DNA of 64,000 nt from an uncultured Clostridia bacterium. Lineage in GTDB: Bacteria > Bacillota > Clostridia > Christensenellales > UBA1242. The position numbers were made by a program, and so were the translations under genes. Under the pieces are notes generated by a model that was not told the DNA's origin, made no database searches, and saw only the letters and a list, made by a program, of their open reading frames with translations. The first letter of the stretch is position 1. Each line of letters starts with the position of its first letter. The DNA lies in NCBI GenBank assembly GCA_944372335.1, contig CALVYQ010000001.1, positions 1 to 64,000 on the forward strand, given 5' to 3'. Of the stretch, positions 54,821-63,368 are shown piece by piece.

Positions 54821-55939
54821 ATGGCTGAAAAGTGTGTAACGGTTGTAGAAATAGGGTCATCTAAACTGTCGTGCATGATTGCTGAACAAGGCATAAACAA
54901 CACCTTCAATATTAAGGCGAAGGCGTCAGTTGATTATGCTGGATTTTTTGAAGGTGATTTCATTGAAAGAGCCTATCTTGATGATGCTGTTATGACCTTA
55001 TTTTCTCAAATTACTTCAATCTATAAGAAAAAAATAAAGAAGGTATATGTTGGCGTACCAGCCGAATTTTCTAAGGTTGTAACAGAAAGTTGCCAATTAA
55101 ATTTTAAAAATCGCCACACCATTTCGCAGAAAGATATCGACACCATTTTCGCCAAAGTTTCCGAGCAAAAGTATATTGAAGATATGGATATCATCTCTGT
55201 CAATCCGATTACATACACTTTGGACGAAACTAAAAATATACAAAATCCTTTGAAACAAAAATGTTACTTTATATCTGCAGAATTGTCACTTGTGCTTGCT
55301 CAATCGAGTTTTATAAAATTATTTAATAAAATTTGGTCAAAATTAGGCATTGAACAGGTGGAGTACATAAGCGAGCCTCTTGCTGAGGGTATGTTTGTTT
55401 TGGAAGAAGAAGAGAGAGAACGTACATGCATCGTTATTGATGTGGGAGCAAAGTCAACAAGCGTGGCATTTATCAAAAATAACGCCATGACAAATTTAAC
55501 CTCATTCTCTATGGGTGGCTCATATATCACAAGTGATTTGTCTGAGGCTTGTGGCATAGGTTATCAAGAAGCTCGTAATCTCAAAAAACAAATTGTGCTT
55601 TCGCTTAAAGGTGATAAGGAAGATACCTATGAACTTTCCACTCTTGGAGGTAAAATTCTTAAACTTCCACTCAATTTTGTCAATGAGGCGGTGTGCTATC
55701 GAATAGGGCTTATCGCTTCGACAATAAACGAGTGTATCCGTGTTTTCGCTAAAGAATATGTGCCTTTTTATCCAATTTATCTTTGCGGGGCAGGACTTAC
55801 AAAGATAAAAGGCGGAAAAGATTATCTTGCTAAATGCTTAAATAGAAATGTTGCTTATGGCGTTCCTCCAATTCCCGGTATGGACAAGCCGGAACTTGCG
55901 GCAATATTAGGACTTGTAAATCGTGCAATTGTTGGCTAA
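54821..55939 (+). CDS. ftsA: cell division protein FtsA lacking the C-terminal membrane helix
   Basis: Actin-family protein that tethers FtsZ and recruits the divisome. The ATPase fold is recognisable: phosphate 1 motif TVVEIGSSKLSCMIAE, the 1C domain region with KVYVGVPAEF, YISEPLAEGMFVL, phosphate 2 motif VIDVGAKSTSVAFI, and the adenosine motif YLCGAGLTKIKG. It stops at 372 residues, directly after the AAILGLVNRAIVG helix, whereas typical FtsA proteins have a further linker and an amphipathic membrane-targeting helix. No such helix is visible. It is followed by ftsZ after 71 bp in the same operon. Confidence 0.9.
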   Translation: MAEKCVTVVEIGSSKLSCMIAEQGINNTFNIKAKASVDYAGFFEGDFIERAYLDDAVMTLFSQITSIYKKKIKKVYVGVPAEFSKVVTESCQLNFKNRHTISQKDIDTIFAKVSEQKYIEDMDIISVNPITYTLDETKNIQNPLKQKCYFISAELSLVLAQSSFIKLFNKIWSKLGIEQVEYISEPLAEGMFVLEEEERERTCIVIDVGAKSTSVAFIKNNAMTNLTSFSMGGSYITSDLSEACGIGYQEARNLKKQIVLSLKGDKEDTYELSTLGGKILKLPLNFVNEAVCYRIGLIASTINECIRVFAKEYVPFYPIYLCGAGLTKIKGGKDYLAKCLNRNVAYGVPPIPGMDKPELAAILGLVNRAIVG

Positions 55940-56010
55940 ATTTTGTGAAATAGCTCTAAAAAGTTGCAAAACACTTTTAAATGAGTTAAAATAAATAAAA
56001 GGAGAATATT

Positions 56011-57180
56011 ATGGATCAACAAGATTTCAATTCAACATCGGTGGTAAAAATCAAGGTGTTAGGTGTTGGCGGTGGCGGTAATAATGCTGTCAACAGAATG
56101 ATTGATGCAAATGTTGCATCGGCTGAGTTTGTAGCTATTAACACAGATAAGCAAGCTCTTCTAATTTCTAAGGCCAACAAACGTCTTCAAATTGGAGAAA
56201 GATTGACCGGCGGAAAAGGTGCTGGCGGTATTCCAGAAATCGGCAGAAAGTCGGCAGAAGAGAGCAAAACTTCAATAACAGAGGTATTAAAAGGTGCTGA
56301 CCTAGTGTTTATCACCGCTGGTATGGGTGGCGGAACAGGAACGGGTGCTGCTCCTGTTATTGCTCAAATTGCCAAAGAACTTGGCATTCTTACTGTCGGT
56401 ATTGTGACAAAGCCTTTCGCATTTGAAAACAGAAAGAGAATGGAAAATGCCGAAAAGGGTATTGCAGAGTTAAAAAAATATGTTGATACGATTGTCATTA
56501 TTCCAAACGAGCGTCTTGCTACAATCTTACCAGAAAAAATAACTCTTGTTGATGCATTTAGATATGCAGACGATGTTTTAAGACAAGGTATTCAAGGCAT
56601 AAGTGACCTTATCGTCTTCCCGGGAATGATTAACCTTGATTTTGCTGATATTGAAACGATTATGAAAAATCGTGGACTTGCTCACATGGGTATCGGTAGA
56701 GGTAAAGGCGAGAATAAGACTTTAGAGGCAGTGCGTCAAGCTGTGGCTTCTCCTCTCATTGAAACTACCATTGAAGGGGCAACAGGTGTTGTTTTAAATA
56801 TCAAGGGCGGAAGTGATATCACTCTTCGTGAAGTTACAGAAGCTGCTAACATGGTTAAAGAGGTTATCGACCCAAGCTGTAACCTTATCTTTGGAAGCAG
56901 TATTGACCCAGAGATGCATGATGAGGTAGAGATAACAATCATCGCAACTGGCTTTAAAGGTAAAGATGACGAGGAAGAGGAAGAAGAGCCAGAAGCAGAA
57001 AATTTAGCAGAAGAAAAGAAGGAAGAGGACGAATTTAAGAGTTTTAATCCTTTTGGTTACACTGCTCCTGCTGAAGAGGTTAAGCTTGAACAGAACGAAC
57101 AAACTTCACGTGTTGATGTTAATCCTAGCCAATCAATCCCACCTTGGATTGAAAAAATTAGAAGCAAATGGAAAAAATAA
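56011..57180 (+). CDS. ftsZ: cell division GTPase FtsZ
   Basis: Tubulin homologue that forms the Z-ring. The GTP-binding domain has [13 protein letters not shown], the tubulin signature GGGTGTG near residues 107-113, and the T7-loop region with DFADIETIM, which supplies the catalytic Asp. The body is typical up to about residue 318. The linker is strongly acidic. The C-terminal peptide reads [14 protein letters not shown], keeping the IP start and a basic tail, but with WIEKI where most FtsZ proteins have a Phe-Leu core. An AAGGAG site precedes the ATG. Confidence 0.97.
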   Translation: MDQQDFNSTSVVKIKVLGVGGGGNNAVNRMIDANVASAEFVAINTDKQALLISKANKRLQIGERLTGGKGAGGIPEIGRKSAEESKTSITEVLKGADLVFITAGMGGGTGTGAAPVIAQIAKELGILTVGIVTKPFAFENRKRMENAEKGIAELKKYVDTIVIIPNERLATILPEKITLVDAFRYADDVLRQGIQGISDLIVFPGMINLDFADIETIMKNRGLAHMGIGRGKGENKTLEAVRQAVASPLIETTIEGATGVVLNIKGGSDITLREVTEAANMVKEVIDPSCNLIFGSSIDPEMHDEVEITIIATGFKGKDDEEEEEEPEAENLAEEKKEEDEFKSFNPFGYTAPAEEVKLEQNEQTSRVDVNPSQSIPPWIEKIRSKWKK

Positions 57181-57190
57181 TATCATTTTT

Positions 57191-57217
57191 AAATGCAGGC
57201 TTTAAGCTTGCATTTTT
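57191..57217 (+). terminator. ftsZ terminator
   Basis: AAATGCA...TGCATTT with inner GCTT/AAGC pairing, ending in TTTTTT. Confidence 0.75.
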
Positions 57218-57250
57218 TATTTTGTTTATTAAATAATTATAGATTGTGTA

Positions 57251-57270
57251 GTATTATGTCTGCATAATAC
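57251..57270. promoter_or_regulatory. inverted repeat upstream of glmS
   Basis: GTATTATG, loop TCTG, CATAATAC: a perfect 8-bp inverted repeat 60 nt before glmS, not followed by a T run. It could be an operator or small RNA hairpin; no glmS ribozyme is visible. Confidence 0.4.
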
Positions 57271-57330
57271 ACCATATATTGTATTAACAAAATATATATT
57301 CTCTTACATATATTTTCCTAGGAGAAAAAT

Positions 57331-59040
57331 ATGTGTGGAATTTGTGGATATATTGGAAAAAATAATGGTGTTGGTAAAGTTGTTGAGGGATTAAAAATTT
57401 TAGAGTATCGTGGTTATGATTCGTGCGGGATAGCTTATATAGAAAACAATAAGTTAAAACTAGTTAAGACGATTGAGGGTGTTGACGAACTTTATAATTT
57501 AACTTGCGATAAAAGTTCTAATTTTGTCATTGGTCACACACGATGGGCAACGCATGGAGGAGTTTCTGAGAAAAACGCTCACCCTCATATTTCTTCATCG
57601 AAAAAACTTGCTATGGTACATAATGGTATAATCGAAAACTATAGAGAGTTGAAAGACAAGCTTGATGCCAATTATTATTCTGAAACGGATAGCGAGGTCT
57701 TTCTTAACCTAATCGACAGCAAGTCGGGTGATTTACTTACAAAAGTTATAGATGCTTCAAAGGAAGTTAAGGGCACTTTCGCTATTATCATTTTAAGTGA
57801 AGATGGTGAGATAGTTTTAGGTAAAAGAGAAAGCCCATTGTATCTATCTAACGTAGGTGATGAACTTTATATTGCTAGTGATATTTTGGCTCTCAGCGGA
57901 GAAAATTTTTATACTTTAAAAGATGATGAATTTGCAAGAATAAAAAATTTTGAAATTTCATTTTATAATAAAAATAAAGAAAAAATACATAAAAAACAAG
58001 AAAAAATTAAAAAAAATGAAGCTTTTTTAGAAAATTTTTATAAAACACACATGGAAAACGAAATATTTGAAACGAAAAATGTCCTTCTAAAAACTTTAAA
58101 GGAATATGAAAATGAGGCTATTTTTTCAAAAATTAAATTGCCTAAAAATTTGAAATCAATATCTCTTATAGCTTGTGGAACGGCATACCACGCTTCGCTT
58201 ATGGGTGCGGAATATTTTAAAGAGGTCGGCATCGATGCAAGGGCGTATCTAGCAAGTGAATTTCGCTATGGAAGAGAGCTGTTAAACAAGAATACCTTAT
58301 ACATTTTTGTCAGCCAAAGTGGTGAAACAGCGGATACTATTGCTGCGGCTAAGTTGGTTAAAAGCCATAAACTAAACACGCTTGCACTCACCAACACGCC
58401 AAACTCACTTTTAAATAGAATTTGTAAAAACGTCTTGCCTACCTTTGCAGGAAGAGAAATTGCTGTGGCTTCAACTAAGGCGTATTCTTGTCAAGTTTGG
58501 TCATTATATCTATTTTCGCTGTATCTTGCAGGAAAAAAGTTGCCTAGCGAAAGGGCAAACTCTAATTTTCCTTTTATAAATTTTGATGAAAAGTTTATAA
58601 AAGAAATTGCAAGCTATAAAAAGGTGTTTTTTATTGGGCGTGATTTAGACTATATAACCGCAATGGAAGCAAGTTTAAAGCTAAAAGAAATTACATATAT
58701 CAACTGTTTTGCAATTGCTTCAGGTGAACTTAAACACGGCACGTTGGCACTTATCGATAAAGATGCGGTTGTGATTGCAATCTGTACGCAAGAAAAAATT
58801 AAAACAAAACTTTTATCCAACCTCGAAGAGATAAAGGCTCGTGGCGGAAAGGTGATTGTTGTCAGTCAGTTTGATGACTTTAAAGATTTTTCTTGTGTTA
58901 AGTTGTCAAAATTTGATGAATTATTCATGCCGATTGTCAGCGTCATACCAATGCAATTTCTGGCACTTAAAATTTGTGAACTTTTTGGATATAACCCAGA
59001 TAAGCCTCGAAACTTGGCAAAGTCGGTAACGGTAGAGTAG
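57331..59040 (+). CDS. glmS: glucosamine-6-phosphate synthase GlmS
   Basis: Makes glucosamine-6-phosphate from fructose-6-phosphate and glutamine, feeding UDP-GlcNAc for MurA. The N-terminal glutaminase begins MCGICGYIG with nucleophile Cys2 after Met removal, then ILEYRGYDSCGIA, GHTRWATHGG and VHNGIIENYRELK. The C-terminal half has two SIS sugar isomerase domains (SLIACGTAYHASLMG, FVSQSGETADT, STKAYSCQVW) and ends PRNLAKSVTVE, as in the family. The length of 569 is somewhat shorter than the usual ~600 residues, mostly in the interdomain linker. An AGGAG site precedes the ATG. Confidence 0.97.
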   Translation: MCGICGYIGKNNGVGKVVEGLKILEYRGYDSCGIAYIENNKLKLVKTIEGVDELYNLTCDKSSNFVIGHTRWATHGGVSEKNAHPHISSSKKLAMVHNGIIENYRELKDKLDANYYSETDSEVFLNLIDSKSGDLLTKVIDASKEVKGTFAIIILSEDGEIVLGKRESPLYLSNVGDELYIASDILALSGENFYTLKDDEFARIKNFEISFYNKNKEKIHKKQEKIKKNEAFLENFYKTHMENEIFETKNVLLKTLKEYENEAIFSKIKLPKNLKSISLIACGTAYHASLMGAEYFKEVGIDARAYLASEFRYGRELLNKNTLYIFVSQSGETADTIAAAKLVKSHKLNTLALTNTPNSLLNRICKNVLPTFAGREIAVASTKAYSCQVWSLYLFSLYLAGKKLPSERANSNFPFINFDEKFIKEIASYKKVFFIGRDLDYITAMEASLKLKEITYINCFAIASGELKHGTLALIDKDAVVIAICTQEKIKTKLLSNLEEIKARGGKVIVVSQFDDFKDFSCVKLSKFDELFMPIVSVIPMQFLALKICELFGYNPDKPRNLAKSVTVE

Positions 59041-59041
59041 G

Positions 59042-59116
59042 CGAAAACTGCACGTTTGTTTTCGTTGTTGTGGGGTTTCCCGAAAGTGCATGTCGCTTTT
59101 GGGGTGAATTAGCGAC
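59042..59116 (+). other. GC-richer structured segment after glmS
   Basis: Three consecutive hairpins: CGAAAAC/GTTTTCG (59042-59064), GGG-TTT-CCC (59073-59081) and GTCGC/GCGAC (59092-59116). The segment is visibly richer in G and C than its surroundings and has no T run directly after the last stem. It may be the folded 3' end of the glmS mRNA or a small RNA; I do not recognise a family. Confidence 0.35.
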
Positions 59117-59230
59117 CAAACGAAATTTTTGAGGTGAGTGTTTTAAAATATTCTTTTGAAAAGTTTTGCAATTCAATTTTTTTGATTAAAAAGTTGCTAT
59201 CTAAACGAATTTTATTATTTAATTACTATA

Positions 59231-59259
59231 TTGACAATTAAAAAGGGTTATGTTAAGAT
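59231..59259 (+). promoter_or_regulatory. promoter of the sigma-like repeat protein gene
   Basis: TTGACA (59231-59236), exactly 17 nt, TAAGAT (59254-59259). An ATG at 59250 lies inside this promoter, which supports the downstream start at 59280. Confidence 0.8.
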
Positions 59260-59279
59260 ATACTAGAAAGGAAATTGCA

Positions 59280-61901
59280 ATGAAGAAAGAAGAAAAAATC
59301 AATGTTTGGGATAATTTGCCACCAGCCTTAACAAAGGAACAAGATTTAGAATTGCTTAAAGAGTATCATACCTATGGTGATAAGGCGGTCAGAGATAAAC
59401 TTTTTGAAGGAAATCTTAGGTTTGTTGCCTATTTTGTAACAAAATATTGTGAAAAATATCTACATTTGCAGTCAAATGTCTATCCAGCAAAGGAAGATTT
59501 ATTGCAAGAGGGTGCTTATGCTCTTGTCAAAGCAATTGAGAATTACAACATAGAATATCCATTTTCTTTTGCAACATATTTAGGTAGAGTGATACATCGT
59601 ACCATTCATAGATTTGTTGCTCATTCTGATAAATCAGTAAGGACAAAAATAAGTCTAAATCAATTCGTTGCTTATGATGATGAAAAGGAACTTCAGGAAT
59701 TTATTGAAGATGAGAGTGCAGATATCAAAAGTATTGATAGCAAGATTGATTTGGATTATATTAAAGAAAAGATATTGCCAAAGCTTCCTGAAAGATACGC
59801 TGAAGTTTTTAGAGGATATTTCTTTGAGGGCAAAACTTTGCAATTTATGGCATACGAGAAAGATTTAACAAGAGAAGCAATGCGACAAAACCTAGAAAAA
59901 GCACAGGCAATGGTTAAACTAATTTATAATCAAGGTTTTAATCACAACAATTTCGCTGATGAAGATATGATAGACTTTTTCGGAAATCAAGTTGGCAAAA
60001 GAAAGATACGTAATAGGGCGATTATAAATAGGTATGGCAAAGACTTCTTTGAGAATTACTTTTTTCCTAGACTTCCTGATAAACAAAAACTTATCTTTGA
60101 TGCTGTCTTTATGCAGGATAGTAGTGAAACGGTGTCTGACATTGCAAGAAGATTAAATATGGACGTGAAACCTTTTACTTCCGGTTTGCAAGTAATTTAT
60201 AGGAAGATTCAAAATAGTGCCGATAAAGTGTATAAAAGATATATAGATGAAAAAGCAGGTATTAGAAAGCCTGATGAAAAGAAGACATATAAGGGTATCA
60301 CTAAAAGGCAACAGGCAATAAACAGAGTGCATAGATTTATAGACGAGATAGGCGGTGCTGATTTTATTAGAAAATATTTTTATACAATTTTAAATGAAGA
60401 TGAAAAAGTCGTCTTTGAAAATAGCATACTTGGTTATAATGGCGAAAGTTCAAAGGCTCTTATAAAGAAGTGTGGTATAAATGAACGGAGATATTATTAC
60501 GCAAGACGAAAGGCGTTGGAAAAGTTGGAAAATACCGATTTTGAGTATTTGGTAAGTTTAGTTGATAATGGCGAAGTATTAAAAGCGCAGGAATCTTTTG
60601 TTGTTAATATGGAGACAAGAATCGGTGGGCTAAATAAGAGTGGAGATAATCGTATAAGAAAAAATAGGGCTATTTTCAAACAGTATGACAGAGACTTTTT
60701 GGAGAATTATCTTCCCTATAGACTCACTCCAAGCCAGAGGAAGATATATCAAGTTTACATCTTAGACTATAAAGGACAAAAATTTAAAGATTTAAATGAA
60801 AAATATGGCATAAAAAGTCCATCTTATGCCTTAGATAAAATCGAAACTAAAATCGGAGAGCATTATCAGAGTTATTTGGCTGGAAAAGTTGATAAAGATA
60901 GCGAAAAAAGGAAAGCAACGATTAGTCTTTCTAAAACAAAAGCCAAAAAGCAAAAATATGCAAGTATAATAAGTAGTCTTGGTGGTGCTGAAGTTATTAG
61001 AAAATATTTTGAGCCTACACTAAACAAAAGAGAGGTTGATGTTTTAGAAAATGGCGTGCTTAATTATAACGGAGAAAGTAGCGAAGAACTTGCTGAAAAA
61101 TGTGAGGTGAGTGCGGCTTATTATAAAATTATTCTCTGCCACGTCTTAAAGAAGTTAAGAACTGCCGATTTTAAGGACTTGAAGGCAAAGATTGACAGTG
61201 GCGAGAAAGTGCAACCGGGAAGAGCGGACAGAGTGGCAAATAAGGAAATTAACAAATTTATGCAAGATTATGGCGAGGAATTTATGCGAAAATACTTTGC
61301 TCCAATTCTTCCAAATAAACAACAACAGTTTTTTGAAGAGTTTTATCTTGATAAGAAATTTGCATCACTGAAAGATTATGCGATAAGCAAGCAAAAGAAT
61401 TTTAACTCAGTCTATATGCTTGAAAAGGTCATAGCAGAAAAATTGAGAGATACGCCAAAAGAGGAACTTGTTGCAATAAGCGAAAAGGCGGAAAAGAAAA
61501 CAGAAAAGGCTATGGCAAAAGAACCAAGGGCGTATAGCAAATCGAAAAGACAAGAGATTATTGCAGAATATGGTGGAAGAGAATTCTTGGAAGATGTGTT
61601 TATTCCAACTTTGGGCATTCCAGCCTATCAAATCATATTTGAGGACTATGTTTTAAACAATAGGCCTAAACAAGAAATTATCCAAAAGCTTAAGTTAAAC
61701 GAAAAGACGCACTATGTAGATAATGTTTATCAAATTCTAAAAGGCAAATTAAAAGAGTTTAAGGAGAGTTTTGGTAATTTTGAGGGAGCGGTAAAATACT
61801 ACTATGCACAAAAGGAATTTGAAAAGGCTCACCCAGAGGACTTTGAAAAATTAGCATTAGGAGTAAAATTGCATTCAGAGCAAAAGGATAAAGAAAAATA
61901 A
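59280..61901 (+). CDS. very large sigma-70-like protein with tandem C-terminal repeats
   Basis: An 873-residue protein. Residues ~35-115 match sigma region 2 (NLRFVAYFVTKY, DLLQEGAYALVKAIENYN, FSFATYLGRVIHRTIHRF). Residues ~162-218 resemble sigma region 4 (LPERYAEVFRGYFFEGKTLQFMAYEKDLTREAMRQNLEKA). About six degenerate modules of 75-85 residues follow (near 244-320, 347-430, 460-535, 559-641, 653-735, 757-835). Each has a Y-G/GG-x-F/I-x-x-x-Y/F-F-x-P-x-L opening, a Q/E-x-x-x-F/Y-E core and a region-4-like helix pair. Modules 2 and 4 share 34 of 75 residues by hand count. The ATG at 59280 has an AAAGGA site. It precedes the str operon. DNA-binding transcription factor activity is inferred; promoter specificity is unknown. 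Confidence 0.8.
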   Translation: MKKEEKINVWDNLPPALTKEQDLELLKEYHTYGDKAVRDKLFEGNLRFVAYFVTKYCEKYLHLQSNVYPAKEDLLQEGAYALVKAIENYNIEYPFSFATYLGRVIHRTIHRFVAHSDKSVRTKISLNQFVAYDDEKELQEFIEDESADIKSIDSKIDLDYIKEKILPKLPERYAEVFRGYFFEGKTLQFMAYEKDLTREAMRQNLEKAQAMVKLIYNQGFNHNNFADEDMIDFFGNQVGKRKIRNRAIINRYGKDFFENYFFPRLPDKQKLIFDAVFMQDSSETVSDIARRLNMDVKPFTSGLQVIYRKIQNSADKVYKRYIDEKAGIRKPDEKKTYKGITKRQQAINRVHRFIDEIGGADFIRKYFYTILNEDEKVVFENSILGYNGESSKALIKKCGINERRYYYARRKALEKLENTDFEYLVSLVDNGEVLKAQESFVVNMETRIGGLNKSGDNRIRKNRAIFKQYDRDFLENYLPYRLTPSQRKIYQVYILDYKGQKFKDLNEKYGIKSPSYALDKIETKIGEHYQSYLAGKVDKDSEKRKATISLSKTKAKKQKYASIISSLGGAEVIRKYFEPTLNKREVDVLENGVLNYNGESSEELAEKCEVSAAYYKIILCHVLKKLRTADFKDLKAKIDSGEKVQPGRADRVANKEINKFMQDYGEEFMRKYFAPILPNKQQQFFEEFYLDKKFASLKDYAISKQKNFNSVYMLEKVIAEKLRDTPKEELVAISEKAEKKTEKAMAKEPRAYSKSKRQEIIAEYGGREFLEDVFIPTLGIPAYQIIFEDYVLNNRPKQEIIQKLKLNEKTHYVDNVYQILKGKLKEFKESFGNFEGAVKYYYAQKEFEKAHPEDFEKLALGVKLHSEQKDKEK

Positions 61902-61921
61902 ATATTTTGTTTGCAAAATGC

Positions 61922-61950
61922 TTGACAATGGAATGTGGAATAGGTATAAT
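61922..61950 (+). promoter_or_regulatory. consensus promoter of the str operon
   Basis: TTGACA, exactly 17 nt, TATAAT, giving a leader of about 230 nt before rpsL. Confidence 0.9.
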
Positions 61951-61975
61951 ATAAGCGTGTTTCGTTGTCGGAAGC

Positions 61976-62133
61976 ATATGCTTAACAAAAGCATAAACAA
62001 ACAGCAGGTGATTTTTTAAATTTTCTATATCACCGATTTGAAGCAAGTTGCTTTGAAGTCGAGTTTTCGATTGTGCTGTTCGTGTTTGCAAAATTTAGCA
62101 TATTTTTAGGCACGAGATTTCGTGCCTTTTTTA
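61976..62133 (+). promoter_or_regulatory. structured str-operon leader ending in an intrinsic terminator
   Basis: The rpsL leader holds a branched structure: AACAGCA (near 61999-62005) pairs with TGCTGTT (near 62074-62080), enclosing GGTGAT...ATCACC, an AAGCA-AGT-TGCTT hairpin and a TCGA-GTTT-TCGA hairpin. Downstream AGGCACGA-GATT-TCGTGCCT (62108-62127) followed by TTTTT is a strong intrinsic terminator, 60 nt before the rpsL ATG. This is the arrangement of an attenuator or ribosomal-protein autoregulatory leader; the ligand is unknown. Confidence 0.7.
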
Positions 62134-62189
62134 TGACAAATCCAATTCATGATTTAAAACTGAAAATTTTGCCTAAAAGGAGAATTAAG

Positions 62190-62564
62190 ATGCCTACATT
62201 TAACCAATTAGTTAGAAAAGGTCGCAAAACTTTTGAAAAAAAGAAGAAGGCTCCACTCTTAGAGGAATGCCCTCAAAAGCGTGGCGTTTGCTTGTCGGTT
62301 AGAACTGCAACACCTAAAAAGCCTAACTCCGCTCTTCGTAAGATTGCCAGAGTTAAACTTTCTAATGGTCAAGAGGGAACTTGCTACATTCCAGGAATTG
62401 GTCACAACCTTCAAGAGCACAGTGTTGTGCTTGTTCGTGGCGGGCGTGTTAAGGATCTACCAGGTGTGAGATATCACATCATTCGTGGAACTCTTGATAC
62501 AGCAGGCGTAGCAAACAGAAAACAAAGCCGTTCTAAATATGGCGCAAAAAGACCTAAGAAGTAA
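62190..62564 (+). CDS. rpsL: 30S ribosomal protein S12
   Basis: The 124-residue decoding-centre protein. It begins [13 protein letters not shown] and contains [17 protein letters not shown] and [17 protein letters not shown]; the lysines corresponding to E. coli K43 and K88, classical streptomycin-resistance sites, are wild type. I use the ATG at 62190 with its AAAAGGAG site. The reading frame extends back to 62073, but that would place the leader terminator inside the gene. It is the first gene of the str operon. Confidence 0.98.
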   Translation: MPTFNQLVRKGRKTFEKKKKAPLLEECPQKRGVCLSVRTATPKKPNSALRKIARVKLSNGQEGTCYIPGIGHNLQEHSVVLVRGGRVKDLPGVRYHIIRGTLDTAGVANRKQSRSKYGAKRPKK

Positions 62565-62578
62565 TTTTTTAGGGAGGA

Positions 62579-62660
62579 CAAAATCATCACAAAATTTTTT
62601 AAAAAATTTTGTTTCAAGTTTTCAAGGAAAACTTGAATTTGCGAAGCAAATATGATTTTG
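62579..62660 (+). ncRNA. 82-nt cloverleaf of perfect inverted repeats between rpsL and rpsG
   Basis: An outer 9-bp stem CAAAATCAT (62579-62587) / ATGATTTTG (62652-62660) encloses three adjacent hairpins. The first is a 24-nt perfect palindrome (62589-62612, arm ACAAAATTTTTT). The second is TTCAAGTTTTC-AAG-GAAAACTTGAA (62613-62637). The third is TTTGC-GAA-GCAAA (62638-62650). Only one unpaired base lies at each outer junction and none between hairpins, giving a near-perfect four-way junction. The S12-S7 intercistronic region is where S7 represses its operon in enterobacteria, so a regulatory role is plausible but inferred. Confidence 0.65.
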
Positions 62661-62703
62661 CCGAAGTAGTAAACAAAATATAGATTAAAAGGAGAGACTT
62701 AAA

Positions 62704-63177
62704 ATGCCAAGAAGAAAATGTGCGGTTAAGAAAGATGTTTTGCCTGATCCTATATATAATAGCAAGGTTGTCACAAAACTCATTAACCAAGTTATGTTGA
62801 ACGGCAAAAAGGGACTTGCACAAAGAATTGTTTATGGTGCATTTGACATTATTAAAGAAAAGACAAGTTTAGATAGTCTTGATGTTTGCCTCACAGCAAT
62901 CGAAAATGTTAAGCCTATGCTTGAAACAAAAGGAAGACGTGTGGGCGGTGCAACATACCAAGTTCCTATGGAGATTAGACCAGAGCGTCGTCAGACACTT
63001 GCTATTCGTTGGATTGTGAATAACGCTAGGAAAAGAACAGCAGAGCGCAATATGGACGCCAAACTTGCTGGCGAACTTATGGACGCATACAATAACACTG
63101 GCGCATCCATTAAGAAGAGAGATGAAATGCATAGAATGGCAGAAGCTAATAAAGCATTTGCTCACTACAAGTGGTAA
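62704..63177 (+). CDS. rpsG: 30S ribosomal protein S7
   Basis: The 157-residue primary 16S rRNA-binding protein that organises the 30S head. It shows the complete family pattern: [78 protein letters not shown], and the end [15 protein letters not shown]. An AAAAGGAG site precedes the ATG. It is separated from rpsL by the cloverleaf element and is followed after 3 nt by a small ORF. Confidence 0.98.
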   Translation: MPRRKCAVKKDVLPDPIYNSKVVTKLINQVMLNGKKGLAQRIVYGAFDIIKEKTSLDSLDVCLTAIENVKPMLETKGRRVGGATYQVPMEIRPERRQTLAIRWIVNNARKRTAERNMDAKLAGELMDAYNNTGASIKKRDEMHRMAEANKAFAHYKW

Positions 63178-63180
63178 TAT

Positions 63181-63342
63181 ATGAAAACATATAATGATGC
63201 AAAAGCAAGGCGACTTGCAGAAAGAAATAAAAAAGATAGTTCAAATGATGAGCAGAAGATTATAGAAAACTATAAAAAAATCTATGCTTATAGGCATAAA
63301 CCAACTTCTAAAGACAATAATTTTAGAGAAGTTGGAAGATAA
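63181..63342 (+). CDS. small basic ORF in the str operon (53 aa)
   Basis: ATG at 63181, 3 nt after the rpsG stop, opens a 53-codon frame ending TAA at 63342. The product is strongly basic and charged, starting MKTYNDAKARRLAERNKK and ending NNFREVGR, with no cysteine and no membrane segment. A weak GTGGT site lies in the rpsG end, so translation may be coupled. The position in a ribosomal operon and the charge suggest RNA contact, but nothing identifies it. I do not recognise the family. Confidence 0.5.
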   Translation: MKTYNDAKARRLAERNKKDSSNDEQKIIENYKKIYAYRHKPTSKDNNFREVGR

Positions 63343-63368
63343 GGGTATTTCTTCCAAAGGAGAAAAAT

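Noticed and set aside
57181..57330. Possible glmS ribozyme upstream of glmS
   Set aside because: The 150-bp gap contains the ftsZ terminator and an 8-bp inverted repeat but is AT-rich and lacks any recognisable ribozyme core; it is also too short for the full catalytic fold.
62073..62189. Extended rpsL start at 62073
   Set aside because: It would read through the leader terminator (62108-62133) and lacks a ribosome binding site; S12 begins MPTFNQL at 62190.
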